Shown: in pieces, positions 1 through 8,200 of the stretch
How positions within the stretch are numbered: position 1 is the first letter of the stretch
How the letters are laid out: each line of letters opens with the position of its first letter
Source: Brevibacillus humidisoli
Lineage (GTDB): Bacteria; Bacillota; Bacilli; Brevibacillales; Brevibacillaceae
Direction: 5' to 3'
Assembly (NCBI RefSeq): GCF_020923435.1
Contig: NZ_CP087263.1
Location: 4,808,001-4,872,000, forward strand
DNA length: 64,000 nt
Notes under the pieces: model-generated
Told to the model about the DNA's origin: nothing
Databases searched by the model: none
Seen by the model: only the letters and a program-made list of their open reading frames with translations
Position numbers and translations under genes: made by a program

Positions 1-2
1 AT

Positions 3-200
3 ATCCCGCAAGCGACATTGATACCACTGGCGACACTGCCCGTGCGCCTAGAGGAGCTAGACAAGGAAACACCGATTGTGATGGTTTGCCGCAGCGGCGC
101 CCGCAGTTGGAATGCGACGGCGTACGTGCAGCAGTTCGGTTATCAGGCGGAGAACATGGCGGGCGGGATGCTTGCCTGGAACGGCGAAGTCGAGAAGTAG
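3..200 (+). CDS. Rhodanese-like domain protein, C-terminal part (5' end outside window)
   Basis: The frame is open from the window edge and reads IPQATLIPL before the catalytic-loop sequence VCRSGARSWNA and the terminal GGMLAWNGEVEK, which is the second half of a single rhodanese (sulfurtransferase) domain. The active-site Cys lies in the CRSGAR loop. Such small cytoplasmic rhodaneses move sulfane sulfur; the substrate cannot be told from sequence. A TTG at 18 is only an internal Leu codon, so the gene starts upstream of the window. A strong hairpin terminator follows directly. Confidence 0.85.
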   Translation: MPQATLIPLATLPVRLEELDKETPIVMVCRSGARSWNATAYVQQFGYQAENMAGGMLAWNGEVEK

Positions 201-211
201 AGGGCGATAAG

Positions 212-239
212 AAAAACCACCTTGGCATAGGTGGTTTTT
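212..239. terminator. Bidirectional intrinsic terminator
   Basis: A ten-base arm AAAAACCACC pairs perfectly with GGTGGTTTTT across an eight-base loop. The A/T-rich outer ends give a U-tract on either strand, so it can serve both the rhodanese gene and the convergent VOC gene. Confidence 0.85.
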
Positions 240-274
240 CTCTATTTGGCGCAACCATACTCTTTCTATCACGC

Positions 275-697
275 TTACTGCTGCTCTTGACTTACTGCAC
301 TTTCATCCATATAGATCAATTCCCACAGGTGACCGTCGATATCCTGAAAGCCCCATTCATACATAAATCCATGGTCGACCGGATCTTTCGAAGGCGTTGC
401 GCCAGCCGCCAGGGCCTTGTTCACGATCTCGTCCACCTGTTCCTTGCTTTCAGCAGACAAGGCTACCAACACTTCTGTGCTTTTGGTTGCATCGCAAATC
501 TCTTTTTTGGTGAACGTTTGAAAAAACTCCTCAACCAGCAGCATGGCAAAGATATGATCACTGATGACCATGCATGCTGCCTTTTCATCGGTGAAGTGGG
601 GGTTGAATTCGAACCCTACCTTGCTGAAGAAGTCCATCGTTCGATTCAGGTCTTTGACTGGCAGGTTGACGAAAATTTTTTCTGCTCTGGTTGCCAT
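275..697 (-). CDS. VOC family (glyoxalase/bleomycin-resistance fold) protein
   Basis: 140 aa. The start MATRAEKIFVNLPVKDL and the end YEWGFQDIDGHLWELIYMD are typical of the vicinal-oxygen-chelate superfamily: a paired beta-alpha-beta-beta-beta module with a metal-ligand-type Glu in the final HLWELIY strand. Members include glyoxalases, dioxygenases and antibiotic-binding proteins; the closest style is the uncharacterised PhnB/YaeR-like group, so no substrate is assigned. A GAGGTGA ribosome site sits just upstream of the ATG. It is transcribed alone, convergent with the rhodanese gene. Confidence 0.8.
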   Translation of the reverse strand: MATRAEKIFVNLPVKDLNRTMDFFSKVGFEFNPHFTDEKAACMVISDHIFAMLLVEEFFQTFTKKEICDATKSTEVLVALSAESKEQVDEIVNKALAAGATPSKDPVDHGFMYEWGFQDIDGHLWELIYMDESAVSQEQQ

Positions 698-919
698 GTG
701 AAATCACCTCGACATGATAATATCGTTATGTACGCATGTGTAGGACTTCCTACATTATAGCGTGACTGAGACATTGTGATTTCTTTTCGATTGCTGTTTT
801 TGCCCGCCTGTTGTAAGGAATGATGTTTGATCAGCTCGAAACCGTCACAACCTTGACACAGAACAATCGGCTGGCTCACGATACAATCAACATGTAGAGA
901 AGTATGAGGGGGTAAACAA

Positions 920-1558
920 ATGAGTGGAATCAACGATGGGCAGCAGCACGCCCCAAGTTTTTGGCAAAAATACAAAATGCTCCTGTTTGCCGCTGTGATG
1001 GTAATTGCACTGGCAGGTGTATTGATGTACAAGCTGGTCTGGTCCATAGAACCTATCCCGGTGTTAAAGCAGATGGACAACTTCACCTTGCAAAACATGA
1101 ACGGCGATACGTTCAACTTCGACGATACCGCGGGAAAAGTGCGGCTGGTCTCCTTTATCTTCACCAACTGCCCAGATGTTTGCCCGGCTACTACCCACTT
1201 GATGGCCCAACTGCAAGACGACTTGCAGAAAGAAGGGTTGTTCGGGAAAGAGGTGGTGTTTGTGACCGTTGCCTTTGATCACGAGCGAGACACGCCAGAG
1301 GCATTGCAAAAGTACGCGGAAGCGTTTGGGGCCGATACCAGCGGCTGGTACTTCGTTCGCGGCGGTCAGCAAGAGATCAAGCAGGTGGCGGACATGTTCG
1401 GCGTCTACATTCAGAAGAACAAGCAGGGTCTCTACGATCATTCCATGTATACGTTTTTGATCGACGGTGAGAGCAATCTGCGAAAACTGCACGGAATGGC
1501 CTCTGACTTGGATCTCGAAGAATTGAAGTTGGATATTAAACAACTCGTCGAAGAATAG
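920..1558 (+). CDS. SCO1/SenC family copper chaperone for cytochrome c oxidase assembly
   Basis: 212 aa. An N-terminal membrane anchor (about residues 21-40) is followed by a thioredoxin-fold domain with the copper motif C84-PDV-C88 and the third ligand H174 in YDHSMYTFLID. Sco proteins deliver copper to the CuA site of cytochrome oxidase subunit II outside the membrane; Bacillus YpmQ is the counterpart. All three copper ligands are present, so function is expected to be intact. A GAGGGGG site precedes the ATG. It is a single gene with its own terminator; no cox genes are adjacent. Confidence 0.92.
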   Translation: MSGINDGQQHAPSFWQKYKMLLFAAVMVIALAGVLMYKLVWSIEPIPVLKQMDNFTLQNMNGDTFNFDDTAGKVRLVSFIFTNCPDVCPATTHLMAQLQDDLQKEGLFGKEVVFVTVAFDHERDTPEALQKYAEAFGADTSGWYFVRGGQQEIKQVADMFGVYIQKNKQGLYDHSMYTFLIDGESNLRKLHGMASDLDLEELKLDIKQLVEE

Positions 1559-1577
1559 TCGTCATTTGATGAATAAC

Positions 1578-1622
1578 GCCGCCGTTTTCCCTTGGTCAGG
1601 ATGGGGGGAACTGCGGCTTTTT
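1578..1622 (+). terminator. Probable intrinsic terminator after the SCO gene
   Basis: GCCGC pairs with GCGGC, extended by an imperfect CCC/GGG-rich inner stem, followed by a run of five T. The stem is imperfect, so confidence is moderate. Confidence 0.6.
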
Positions 1623-1848
1623 GGTTATCCTGAGTATGTTCGCATTCATCGGATTTCTGATTAACAAGTGACTCGTCCGATCGTGAAAACAGACGCGGAT
1701 GATGTTCGACTGCGGTCATTCGTTTTCTAACAGCGCGTTGTTCTTAATTTTTAGCGTTATCCTTTCTCTCTCCCCCAGTCGGTCTTGATGACTTCCCTCT
1801 CTGTTCCTGAGCGCAATGAATCCCTTTTTCCCAACCGGTTCGGCAAGT

Positions 1849-1877
1849 TTGGCAAGACAGGAGTGACCAGCTATAAT
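1849..1877 (+). promoter_or_regulatory. Sigma-A promoter for rnjA
   Basis: TTGGCA and TATAAT are separated by 17 bases. The predicted start point leaves a leader of about 85 nt before the rnjA TTG. Two -10 hexamer matches out of the window's best lie here; no other gene fits between it and rnjA. Confidence 0.7.
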
Positions 1878-1970
1878 ACAATAAAGATAAGACAGGTGGA
1901 CGGCTGATATTTTTTGTGAAAGAGAAAAGAAGCTGAACGAACCTAGACGAACCAAGTAGGAGGAGTACGA

Positions 1971-3620
1971 TTGAGTGAAGTAAAAATATTTGCGCTGGGT
2001 GGACTCGGGGAGATTGGCAAAAACATGTACTGCATCGAATATCTGGATGAGATCGTGGTGATCGACTGCGGCGTCAAGTTTCCGGAAAATGAGATGTTCG
2101 GTGTCGATCTGGTGATCCCCGACGTTTCCTACCTGGTGGACAATCAAGATAAAATCAAGGGATTGTTTCTCACTCACGGACATGAGGACCACATCGGGGC
2201 TATTCCTTATGTGTTGAAGCAGATCAACATGCCGGTCTATGGCGGCCGACTGACGCTGGGACTGGTCAAGTCGAAGCTGGAGGAGCATCGGATGCTCAGC
2301 GACGTCGAGCTGGTTACCGTCACGGATGAGACAGTCGTGCCCTTCCGTCATCTGTCCGTCTCGTTCTTCCGGACCAATCACAGTATCCCCGACTCGTTTG
2401 GGATCGCGGTAGAGACACCGGAAGGTACGGTGGTGCACACCGGTGACTTCAAGCTGGATATGACGCCGGTTGGCCCTTCGACCGATTTTGCCAAAATGGC
2501 CAAGATCGGCAACGGCGATGTGCTGGCCTTGTTGTCAGACAGCACCAATAGCGAACGGCCGGGCTTTACGATGTCGGAGCGGGCTGTAGGCGAGGGCATA
2601 CAGGAAGTGATCGCCAAGGCGAGAGGGCGGATCATCCTCGCCACATTTGCCTCCAATGTGCATCGGTTGCAGCAGGTAGTAGAAGCCGCGATGAGCGTGG
2701 ACCGCAAGATTGCGGTGATTGGCCGCAGTATGGAAAAGGTGTTCCTGATCGGCCAGGAACTGGGCTATATCCAGGTGCCGGAAGGAATGTTGATCGACAT
2801 CAAGACGATCGACCAGTACCCGGACAACCAGATCTTGATTATCTGTACGGGCAGCCAGGGGGAACCGATGGCTGCACTGACCCGCATCGCTTCTGGCGCG
2901 CACCGCACCGTGCAGATCTATCCGGAAGACACCGTGATTATCTCCGCCTCACCGATTCCCGGCAACACGATCAACGTCAGCCGGACGATTGACAAGCTGT
3001 TCCGGGCGGGAGCCAATGTGGTCCACGGTACCGTGTTTGACATCCACGCTTCCGGTCACGGCAGCAGCGAAGAGTTGAAGATGATGCTCAACTTTATTCG
3101 CCCACGCTACTTTGTTCCGATCCACGGCGAGTACCGGATGCTGGTAACCCACTCCAAACTGGCCCAGCAGGTGGGGATCGATCCCGAGAATATCTTCGTG
3201 ATGGATAACGGCGATGTGCTCTCCTGTACACGTGAGCAGGCGACACGGGGCAAAGTGCCGGCTGGGGTTGTCTTGATCGACGGCAGCGGTATTGGCGATG
3301 TTGGCAATATCGTGCTGCGCGATAGAAAGCATCTGGCGGAAGACGGATTGATGGTAGTCGTGGTCAGTATCGACATGAAAAACTTCAAGATCCTGACCGG
3401 TCCTGACATCGTCAGCCGCGGATTCGTCTACGTCCGCGGATCGGAAGCACTGATCCAGGAGGCGACCGTACTGGTCAAGCAGAGACTGGCCGAACTGCTC
3501 AACAAGAAGGTGAAAGAGTGGTCCGAGTTGAAGTCTCAGATTAATCAGGTGCTGAAACCATATGTGTTTGAAAAGACGGGCCGCAACCCGATGATCCTGA
3601 CGATCTTGATGGAAGTATAA
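1971..3620 (+). CDS. rnjA: Ribonuclease J1
   Basis: 549 aa, colinear with Bacillus subtilis RNase J1 (555 aa). The metallo-beta-lactamase core carries H69-G-H71-E-D73-H74, the beta-CASP segment includes the conserved SDSTNSERPGFTMSE and CTGSQGEPMAAL stretches, and the C-terminal domain ends NPMILTILMEV. RNase J has endonuclease and 5'-3' exonuclease activity in mRNA turnover and rRNA maturation. The start is TTG with an AGGAGGAG site just upstream. In B. subtilis rnjA sits behind rpoY (RNA polymerase epsilon); no such gene is seen in the roughly 400 bases upstream here. J1 rather than J2 is chosen on overall similarity. Confidence 0.95.
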   Translation: MSEVKIFALGGLGEIGKNMYCIEYLDEIVVIDCGVKFPENEMFGVDLVIPDVSYLVDNQDKIKGLFLTHGHEDHIGAIPYVLKQINMPVYGGRLTLGLVKSKLEEHRMLSDVELVTVTDETVVPFRHLSVSFFRTNHSIPDSFGIAVETPEGTVVHTGDFKLDMTPVGPSTDFAKMAKIGNGDVLALLSDSTNSERPGFTMSERAVGEGIQEVIAKARGRIILATFASNVHRLQQVVEAAMSVDRKIAVIGRSMEKVFLIGQELGYIQVPEGMLIDIKTIDQYPDNQILIICTGSQGEPMAALTRIASGAHRTVQIYPEDTVIISASPIPGNTINVSRTIDKLFRAGANVVHGTVFDIHASGHGSSEELKMMLNFIRPRYFVPIHGEYRMLVTHSKLAQQVGIDPENIFVMDNGDVLSCTREQATRGKVPAGVVLIDGSGIGDVGNIVLRDRKHLAEDGLMVVVVSIDMKNFKILTGPDIVSRGFVYVRGSEALIQEATVLVKQRLAELLNKKVKEWSELKSQINQVLKPYVFEKTGRNPMILTILMEV

Positions 3621-3679
3621 AGCAGAAGAGGGCAGCCGTGGTTGAGACTGTTCTCTGTTGAGCATACCCAGCCATTCTC

Positions 3680-3703
3680 TATCCCGTAGATAACGGGTAT
3701 AAT
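3680..3703 (+). promoter_or_regulatory. Possible promoter with overlapping inverted repeat before the bacilliredoxin gene
   Basis: A TATAAT at 3698-3703 lies about 35 bases before the ATG of the next gene, but no good -35 hexamer is visible. CCCGT/ACGGG arms with a short spacer overlap the upstream edge of the -10, so a repressor site is possible but unproven. Confidence 0.4.
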
Positions 3704-3738
3704 AAGAAGTAGCTACTCACAAGAGGGGGTAATTTCTG

Positions 3739-4170
3739 ATGATGTCCTATGAAGCGTATATGAGTCAGGTGATTCAACCGATGCGCGACGAGCTGACTCG
3801 CGTCGGTTTTCAGGAACTGCGTACTCCGGAAGAAGTAGAAGAAGCGTTTGCCAATGCCAAAGGGACGGCGCTGGTCGTCGTGAACTCGGTCTGCGGCTGT
3901 GCTGCCGGATTAGCGCGTCCCGCAGTGGCTCATTCGATGCGCAATGAGAAAAAACCGGATCATTTGTATACCGTTTTCGCCGGTCAGGACAAGGAAGCGA
4001 CGGCAAAAGCACGGGAATACTTTGAGGGCTACCCTCCGTCTTCTCCTTCGTTCGCTCTGCTCAAAGACGGCAAACTGGTCACGATGATCGAGCGGCACCA
4101 GATCGAGAACAACGATCTGGTGACGATTTCCCGCCTGCTTACATCGGCCTATGATCAGTACTGCAGCTAA
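3739..4170 (+). CDS. BrxA/BrxB family bacilliredoxin (YphP/YqiW type)
   Basis: 143 aa, the usual family length. The thioredoxin-like domain carries the C52-G-C54 redox motif in VVVNSVCGCAAG, followed by ARPA and the HQIENND segment typical of bacilliredoxins. These proteins remove bacillithiol from S-bacillithiolated proteins in the cytoplasm. A GAGGGGG site precedes two consecutive ATG codons; the first is used here. The gene is monocistronic with a very strong terminator. Confidence 0.9.
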   Translation: MMSYEAYMSQVIQPMRDELTRVGFQELRTPEEVEEAFANAKGTALVVVNSVCGCAAGLARPAVAHSMRNEKKPDHLYTVFAGQDKEATAKAREYFEGYPPSSPSFALLKDGKLVTMIERHQIENNDLVTISRLLTSAYDQYCS

Positions 4171-4211
4171 GGGATGACGGATCACAAGTAACGAACACAA
4201 GGAAACAGCAC

Positions 4212-4257
4212 AAAAAACGAGTGCGATACCCCCTTGGGGGATCACACTCGTTTTTTT
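4212..4257. terminator. Strong intrinsic terminator, near-symmetrical
   Basis: A long stem pairs AAACGAGTG with CACTCGTTT and continues through GATCCCCC/GGGGGATC-type pairing to a TT loop, flanked by A6 on the left and T7 on the right, so it can act on both strands. Confidence 0.9.
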
Positions 4258-4340
4258 GTTATCCAGGATGGTTGGTCACGTCCAACTACCAATCTTTTTT
4301 CTCCTGTGCATGTCCGCCTCAGCACGAGTCAACACGTCCA

Positions 4341-4349
4341 TGCTATAAT
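4341..4349 (+). promoter_or_regulatory. Extended -10 promoter for the leader/methyltransferase transcript
   Basis: TGC-TATAAT forms an extended -10 element with no clear -35. It would start transcription near 4356, giving a long leader of about 180 nt before the methyltransferase gene, which contains the leader ORF and terminator described separately. Confidence 0.55.
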
Positions 4350-4394
4350 GAGAATGTCGCAGGACAGTATAGAGCTATGGGAGAGAGCTGTTTT

Positions 4395-4424
4395 ATGATC
4401 ATCCAATTCATCCGTTTTCGGTAA
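4395..4424 (+). CDS. Leader peptide of nine residues (MIIQFIRFR) with stop
   Basis: A nine-codon ORF encodes MIIQFIRFR and is preceded at seven bases by a GGGAGAGAG ribosome site. The last three residues are Arg-Phe-Arg, matching the +X+ (Arg/Lys-X-Arg/Lys) arrest motif known from macrolide-induced stalling on Erm leader peptides. A hairpin (4424-4443, six pairs including one G-U) overlaps the stop codon, and an intrinsic terminator follows before the rRNA methyltransferase gene. I infer that it is the sensor of a drug-induced attenuator; this is not proven by sequence alone. Confidence 0.7.
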   Translation: MIIQFIRFR

Positions 4425-4446
4425 TGTGAGGTACAGATCACGTAAT

Positions 4447-4484
4447 CCCTTCCGTTTTTTTAGGTAAACGGAGCGGGTTTATTT
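4447..4484 (+). terminator. Attenuator terminator between leader peptide and methyltransferase gene
   Basis: CCC-TTCCGTTT pairs with AAACGGAG-C-GGG (one bulged base, one G-U) around an eight-base loop and is followed by TTTATTT. It lies 23 bases after the leader-peptide stop and about 55 bases before the methyltransferase start, inside the same transcript. The eight bases TCCGTTTT of its left arm are repeated in the leader ORF (4411-4418), so the right arm has two possible partners. Confidence 0.65.
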
Positions 4485-4537
4485 GACTGTGCCTTTTTTC
4501 ATTCAACCGATTACGAATGAATGGGGTGCATTTTTTT

Positions 4538-5422
4538 ATGTCTAAACATAGCGGAAAAATCAGCAGCGCCGGACTGATGAAACAAGAGGAAGGGATGTTT
4601 CGCTGCCCCATCTGTTTCGGTCCTATGCGTATGGCTGATCTGAAAAGTTTGTTATGCATCAACGATCACTGTTTTGATCTATCCAAGAGGGGATATGTCA
4701 ATCTACTGTCTCGCCCCTCGAAAACGAAATATGACAAGCGCATGTTTGCATCCAGGAGAATCATGTGCAGGAGCGGCTTCTTTGCACCATTGCATGCTGT
4801 GATCAGCGACAAAATGTCCCATCGCTTCCAAGACCAAAGCGAACGGATTCGGGTGTTGGATGCCGGTTGTGGAGAAGGATCACATCTGGCCGCGATTCAG
4901 AGAACCGTAATGCAAAACACCACCAATCCACTGTTGGCGGTAGGCATGGATATTTCCAAAGAAGCGATACAGAGCGCGGCGAGGGAATATCCAGACGCGA
5001 TGTGGTGTGTCGCCGACATTGCCAACTGCCCGTTTGCCGATTATCAATTCCGCTTCGTTCTCAATATCTTGTCGCCCGCTCATTATGCAGAGTTTCAGAG
5101 GCTGGTTGCGGATGATGGCATGCTGATCAAAGTGATTCCTGCCAGGTATCATCTGCAAGAATTAAGGGAGATGCTATATGCAGGCACGCATCGACAGGTG
5201 TATTCCAACGATGATACATTGGAACATTTTAAAGCAAAATTTACGCTCGTGGACGTCGAACAGGTCCAGTATCGTTTCCCCCTGGATCAGACCCTGCTTG
5301 AGCCTCTGCTCCATATGACGCCGTTATCGTGGGGAATGGAGCAGGGGCGTTTGCAGAGAGCACTTAAGATGGAACCAAAAGAGATAACGGTTGACCTGAC
5401 CGTCCTGTTTGGAAGGAAATAA
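4538..5422 (+). CDS. RlmA-type 23S rRNA (guanine-N1) methyltransferase
   Basis: 294 aa. An N-terminal zinc-binding segment (C23-PI-C26, C40, C45 in a CINDHCFDLSKRGYVNLL context) precedes a Rossmann methyltransferase with the SAM loop VLDAGCGEGSHL near residues 107-116. That is the layout of RlmA(I)/RlmA(II), which methylate G745 or G748 in helix 35 of 23S rRNA; the Gram-positive RlmA(II)/TlrB branch contributes to tylosin-type macrolide tolerance. I chose the ATG with a GGGGTG site about ten bases upstream; another in-frame ATG lies at 4517 without a ribosome site. The attenuator-like leader supports a role in drug response. Confidence 0.82.
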   Translation: MSKHSGKISSAGLMKQEEGMFRCPICFGPMRMADLKSLLCINDHCFDLSKRGYVNLLSRPSKTKYDKRMFASRRIMCRSGFFAPLHAVISDKMSHRFQDQSERIRVLDAGCGEGSHLAAIQRTVMQNTTNPLLAVGMDISKEAIQSAAREYPDAMWCVADIANCPFADYQFRFVLNILSPAHYAEFQRLVADDGMLIKVIPARYHLQELREMLYAGTHRQVYSNDDTLEHFKAKFTLVDVEQVQYRFPLDQTLLEPLLHMTPLSWGMEQGRLQRALKMEPKEITVDLTVLFGRK

Positions 5423-5503
5423 GGCGCGATATTTTTCATTTGCCTTCATTTGGGGTACAATCACTGATAACATCGACACACCAGCAGAAAGGATGAACAA
5501 CGG

Positions 5504-6382
5504 TTGCAGACAAGAGCATTCGGCCGAGATCCGCACCAGGTGTCGCTGCTCGGATTTGGTGCCCAGCGGATCGTAGACGAACACGACTGTACGGAAGAAC
5601 AAGCGGTTGAGATTATCCGCAAGGCAGTAGAGAGAGGTGTAAACTACTTCGATACCGCTCCCAGCTACAGCGACGGCCAGTCGGAGACAAGGGTCGGTCT
5701 TGGTCTGGAAGGACTGCGAGATACGGTCTGGATCGCCACCAAGACGGGCGGGCGGACACGCGACCTGGCCTGGCGCGATCTGGAAGCCAGCCTCAAGCGG
5801 CTGAGAACCGATTACGTCAACGAATGGCGCATCCACAATGTGATGCAACCGCATGACTTGGAAGCCATTTTCGCCAAGGGGGGTGTTCTGGAAGCGCTGC
5901 TGGAGGCTAGAGAACAGGGACTGGTGAGGAAACTGAGCATCAGCGGTCATACCGACCCGCGTCTGCTGGCGGAAGCGATCCGTCGCTTCCCATTTGACAG
6001 TGCCTTGGTCGCCCTGTCAGCGTTGGATCACTTCATCTATAGCTTCGCGCACGATTTCGTGCCGCTGGCGGTAGAGAAGGGCGTAGCCGTGATCGGCATG
6101 AAGGTGATGGCGCTCGGCAAGCTCGCCCCTTGGTATGAGCAGGCGCTGCGTTATACTTGGAGCCTTCCGGTGACGACGTCCATCTTGGGCATTAGCAAGA
6201 TGAGCGAACTGGAGGCGGACCTGCAAGCAGCAGAGCGCTTTCAACCGATGAGCGAGACGGAGCGTGTCGCCTTTTTCCAGGAGATCATCCCGCTGGTTCG
6301 AGCCGATATTCTGCGCTGGAAAGCGAGCGAGTGGATGTCGGGTGAGTGGTATCAACTGCCCAAGTTGGCGTTTGCCACTTGA
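5504..6382 (+). CDS. Aldo/keto reductase family oxidoreductase
   Basis: 292 aa, a TIM-barrel NAD(P)H-dependent reductase. The catalytic tetrad is complete: D50 and Y55 (NYFDTAPSYSDG), K80 (IATKTGG) and H111 (RIHNVM). The C-terminal ILGISKMSELEADL loop is the cofactor-binding region of the family. The start is TTG with an AAAGGA site 11 bases upstream; a nearby ATG at 5493 is out of frame. The substrate cannot be predicted. The gene stands alone with a downstream terminator. Confidence 0.88.
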   Translation: MQTRAFGRDPHQVSLLGFGAQRIVDEHDCTEEQAVEIIRKAVERGVNYFDTAPSYSDGQSETRVGLGLEGLRDTVWIATKTGGRTRDLAWRDLEASLKRLRTDYVNEWRIHNVMQPHDLEAIFAKGGVLEALLEAREQGLVRKLSISGHTDPRLLAEAIRRFPFDSALVALSALDHFIYSFAHDFVPLAVEKGVAVIGMKVMALGKLAPWYEQALRYTWSLPVTTSILGISKMSELEADLQAAERFQPMSETERVAFFQEIIPLVRADILRWKASEWMSGEWYQLPKLAFAT

Positions 6383-6458
6383 TTCGGCAGGAACGCCTAT
6401 TATCATTACCCTGGGAGCGTAACCGGGAATCGGAAGAGTAACAAACTGACTTAACGGT

Positions 6459-6501
6459 AAACAGGACGGATTGCGACGGAAATGAGTAGTTCGTCCTGTT
6501 T
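6459..6501 (+). terminator. Probable intrinsic terminator after the aldo/keto reductase gene
   Basis: AAACAGGACG pairs perfectly with CGTCCTGTTT across a 23-base loop, followed by GTTGTTCT. The long loop and broken T-tract lower certainty. Confidence 0.6.
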
Positions 6502-6640
6502 GTTGTTCTGTCATCAACGGTCCCCTCTACTTTTTCGTAACATCCTCCACAAATAAGGAAATGGACCTAAAGACCTATACACTAAAAATCCAAATTGTGA
6601 CATTATATAGTAAATAAATACTTAAAAGGAGAAAGTTAGG

Positions 6641-7381
6641 TTGAGTAAGTCCTTGCTTAGCCTTTTAACCGTACTTTTGTGCATGATGCTTATTAGTGTG
6701 GTGAGTGCAAATTCTTTGGAAGCAGAGGTTGTATTTGAAGCAGATATGAATTCTGAAACAGAATTATTGGAGGATGCTTTAGCAGGGAAAAGGGATACTG
6801 GCTTGGATGTCTCCTATAGCGCAGAAATTCTAGACAATGAAGATGTCAATATATCTGGTAAAGAAGGAAAGAAAGCAAACAGTAGTCAGAAAATAAATAC
6901 ATATTATACAGTTCAAAAATTAAAGGAAGTTAGAGAAGGGGATAACGTGACTGAAAGCTATGTCGTTTTGGCAGTATCTGATCCTACCGGTTATGATGAT
7001 CGAGATCGAGATCAAAATAATGGATTAAACTTCCGACAAACGATTTGGGCGTGGTATGACGTTTATACTCACGATTTTATTACTTATGCGAAAGGTACTA
7101 GGTACGAAGCGAGATGGGATTTACTTGACAGTAACCGATTAACAATCAAAAACGGAACATTTAGAGCAGTAGCTGACGGCTTTAGCCCAAATAATGATAG
7201 GATAGAGGAGGAATCCCCAAGTACTTATTATCCTCCTGATTGGGGAATAAGATATGTAAAAACCCCCAAATGGGATTATGTAAATGTTAGTGGAGAGGGA
7301 TGGGTCGGCGCTGAAATTATTACAGATTACCAGGCAGGTTCTTCGTCGGGTAAGTTAAGAAGTGTTGTACAAGTTAATTAA
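6641..7381 (+). CDS. Unknown secreted protein (copy A of a paralogous pair)
   Basis: 246 aa with a clear signal peptide (about residues 1-24, cleaved near VSANS). I do not recognise the family. The mature part contains DPTGYDDRDRDQNNGLNF, a GTRYEARWDLLDSN block and STYYPPDWGIRYVKTPKWDYV, which recur almost unchanged in the broken gene 820 bases downstream. The Trp/Tyr/Asp-rich, cysteine-free mature sequence suggests a beta-rich extracellular domain. The start is TTG behind AAGGAGA. Base composition is clearly more AT-rich than the flanking genes, which suggests a different origin. Confidence 0.75.
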   Translation: MSKSLLSLLTVLLCMMLISVVSANSLEAEVVFEADMNSETELLEDALAGKRDTGLDVSYSAEILDNEDVNISGKEGKKANSSQKINTYYTVQKLKEVREGDNVTESYVVLAVSDPTGYDDRDRDQNNGLNFRQTIWAWYDVYTHDFITYAKGTRYEARWDLLDSNRLTIKNGTFRAVADGFSPNNDRIEEESPSTYYPPDWGIRYVKTPKWDYVNVSGEGWVGAEIITDYQAGSSSGKLRSVVQVN

Positions 7382-7717
7382 CACAACTAACTATAGTATA
7401 CTGCCAAGGGAATCTACAAAATGCAACTGGTATCATTACATCAAGCTGGAGGATTGTTAGCGGCAAATACGAAATGCAGGATTTGGTAGTCGTTTTTGAT
7501 GCAGTTTCCAATCAATTCATTCGGCTTTACTTGGAGAGGTGGGCATGATAGGCTGAACTGGCTTTTCGATATGTGTGGCTTCACCTTTCGAAAGAAATCA
7601 TGCCCGTATACGCTCCATGTCAGGCCTATGCACTATAAACACGAATGTTGATGTATATTGATTATTGCCGAATTCTGCTTTTTAATTTGCCAAACACAGG
7701 GGGATGAGAGACAATAC
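7382..7717. other. Intergenic stretch inside the AT-rich islet
   Basis: About 335 bases. Translation in all frames gives only interrupted fragments, and I recognise no promoter, terminator or mobile-element end. The arms GGGCATGAT (about 7540) and ATCATGCCC (about 7600) form an isolated inverted repeat with a loop of about 50 bases; its meaning is unclear. Confidence 0.4.
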
Positions 7718-8185
7718 ATGAAACTTGTGGGTGTATGGCTAGCTATTGTTTGTTTACTCTGCTTATTGATAGGGTGTGCTAACAATGATTGGAGTTACAG
7801 ACTTGAAGGAACAGGAGAGCATTGGCGCGCTATCTTGGATATTGTACCAATTACAGAGGATGAAAAAAGGGACTCTTTAGGTGATGTAGCTTATATTGGT
7901 ATGGTAGAAAAGATTAAGGACTTTGATGTTGAGTCTATCACTTATGACGCAGTAATCAACAATAGCAATCCAGGAGGAAAAGAAAGCGGGAAGAATTTCA
8001 CCAAAAACAAAATTGTAAGAATATTCATTGATGTCCCATCTACTGAAACAGAAGCCGAAGCGTTTAAAAAAGATTTGTCCAGACAGGAGCTGCAAGAAAT
8101 ATTGTATAACGTTTCCTTTACTATTAACTGGAAAGACGATACAGGTGATCACTCGGAAACGATTACTCTTGATGTATTGGAGTAG
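7718..8185 (+). CDS. Unknown lipoprotein
   Basis: 155 aa from the ATG chosen here, which follows a GGGGGATGAGAG ribosome region; an upstream in-frame TTG would add a non-hydrophobic tail before the signal peptide. MKLVGVWLAIVCLLCLLIGC is a lipoprotein signal with the lipobox LIGC and acylated C20. The remainder, with a FTINWKDDTGDHSETITLDV strand near the C-terminus, resembles a small beta-sandwich but matches nothing I know. It sits between the two copies of the unknown secreted protein, 15 bases before the second copy, so these genes probably form one unit. Confidence 0.75.
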   Translation: MKLVGVWLAIVCLLCLLIGCANNDWSYRLEGTGEHWRAILDIVPITEDEKRDSLGDVAYIGMVEKIKDFDVESITYDAVINNSNPGGKESGKNFTKNKIVRIFIDVPSTETEAEAFKKDLSRQELQEILYNVSFTINWKDDTGDHSETITLDVLE

Positions 8186-8200
8186 AGGAGGAAGGTTTAA

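Noticed and set aside
646-1167. Minus-strand ORF of 173 codons between the VOC and SCO genes
   Set aside because: It overlaps both real genes antisense or out of frame and has no ribosome site or recognisable motif.
2949-3665. Minus-strand ORF of 238 codons opposite rnjA
   Set aside because: It lies entirely opposite a strongly conserved RNase J1 frame and shows no family character.
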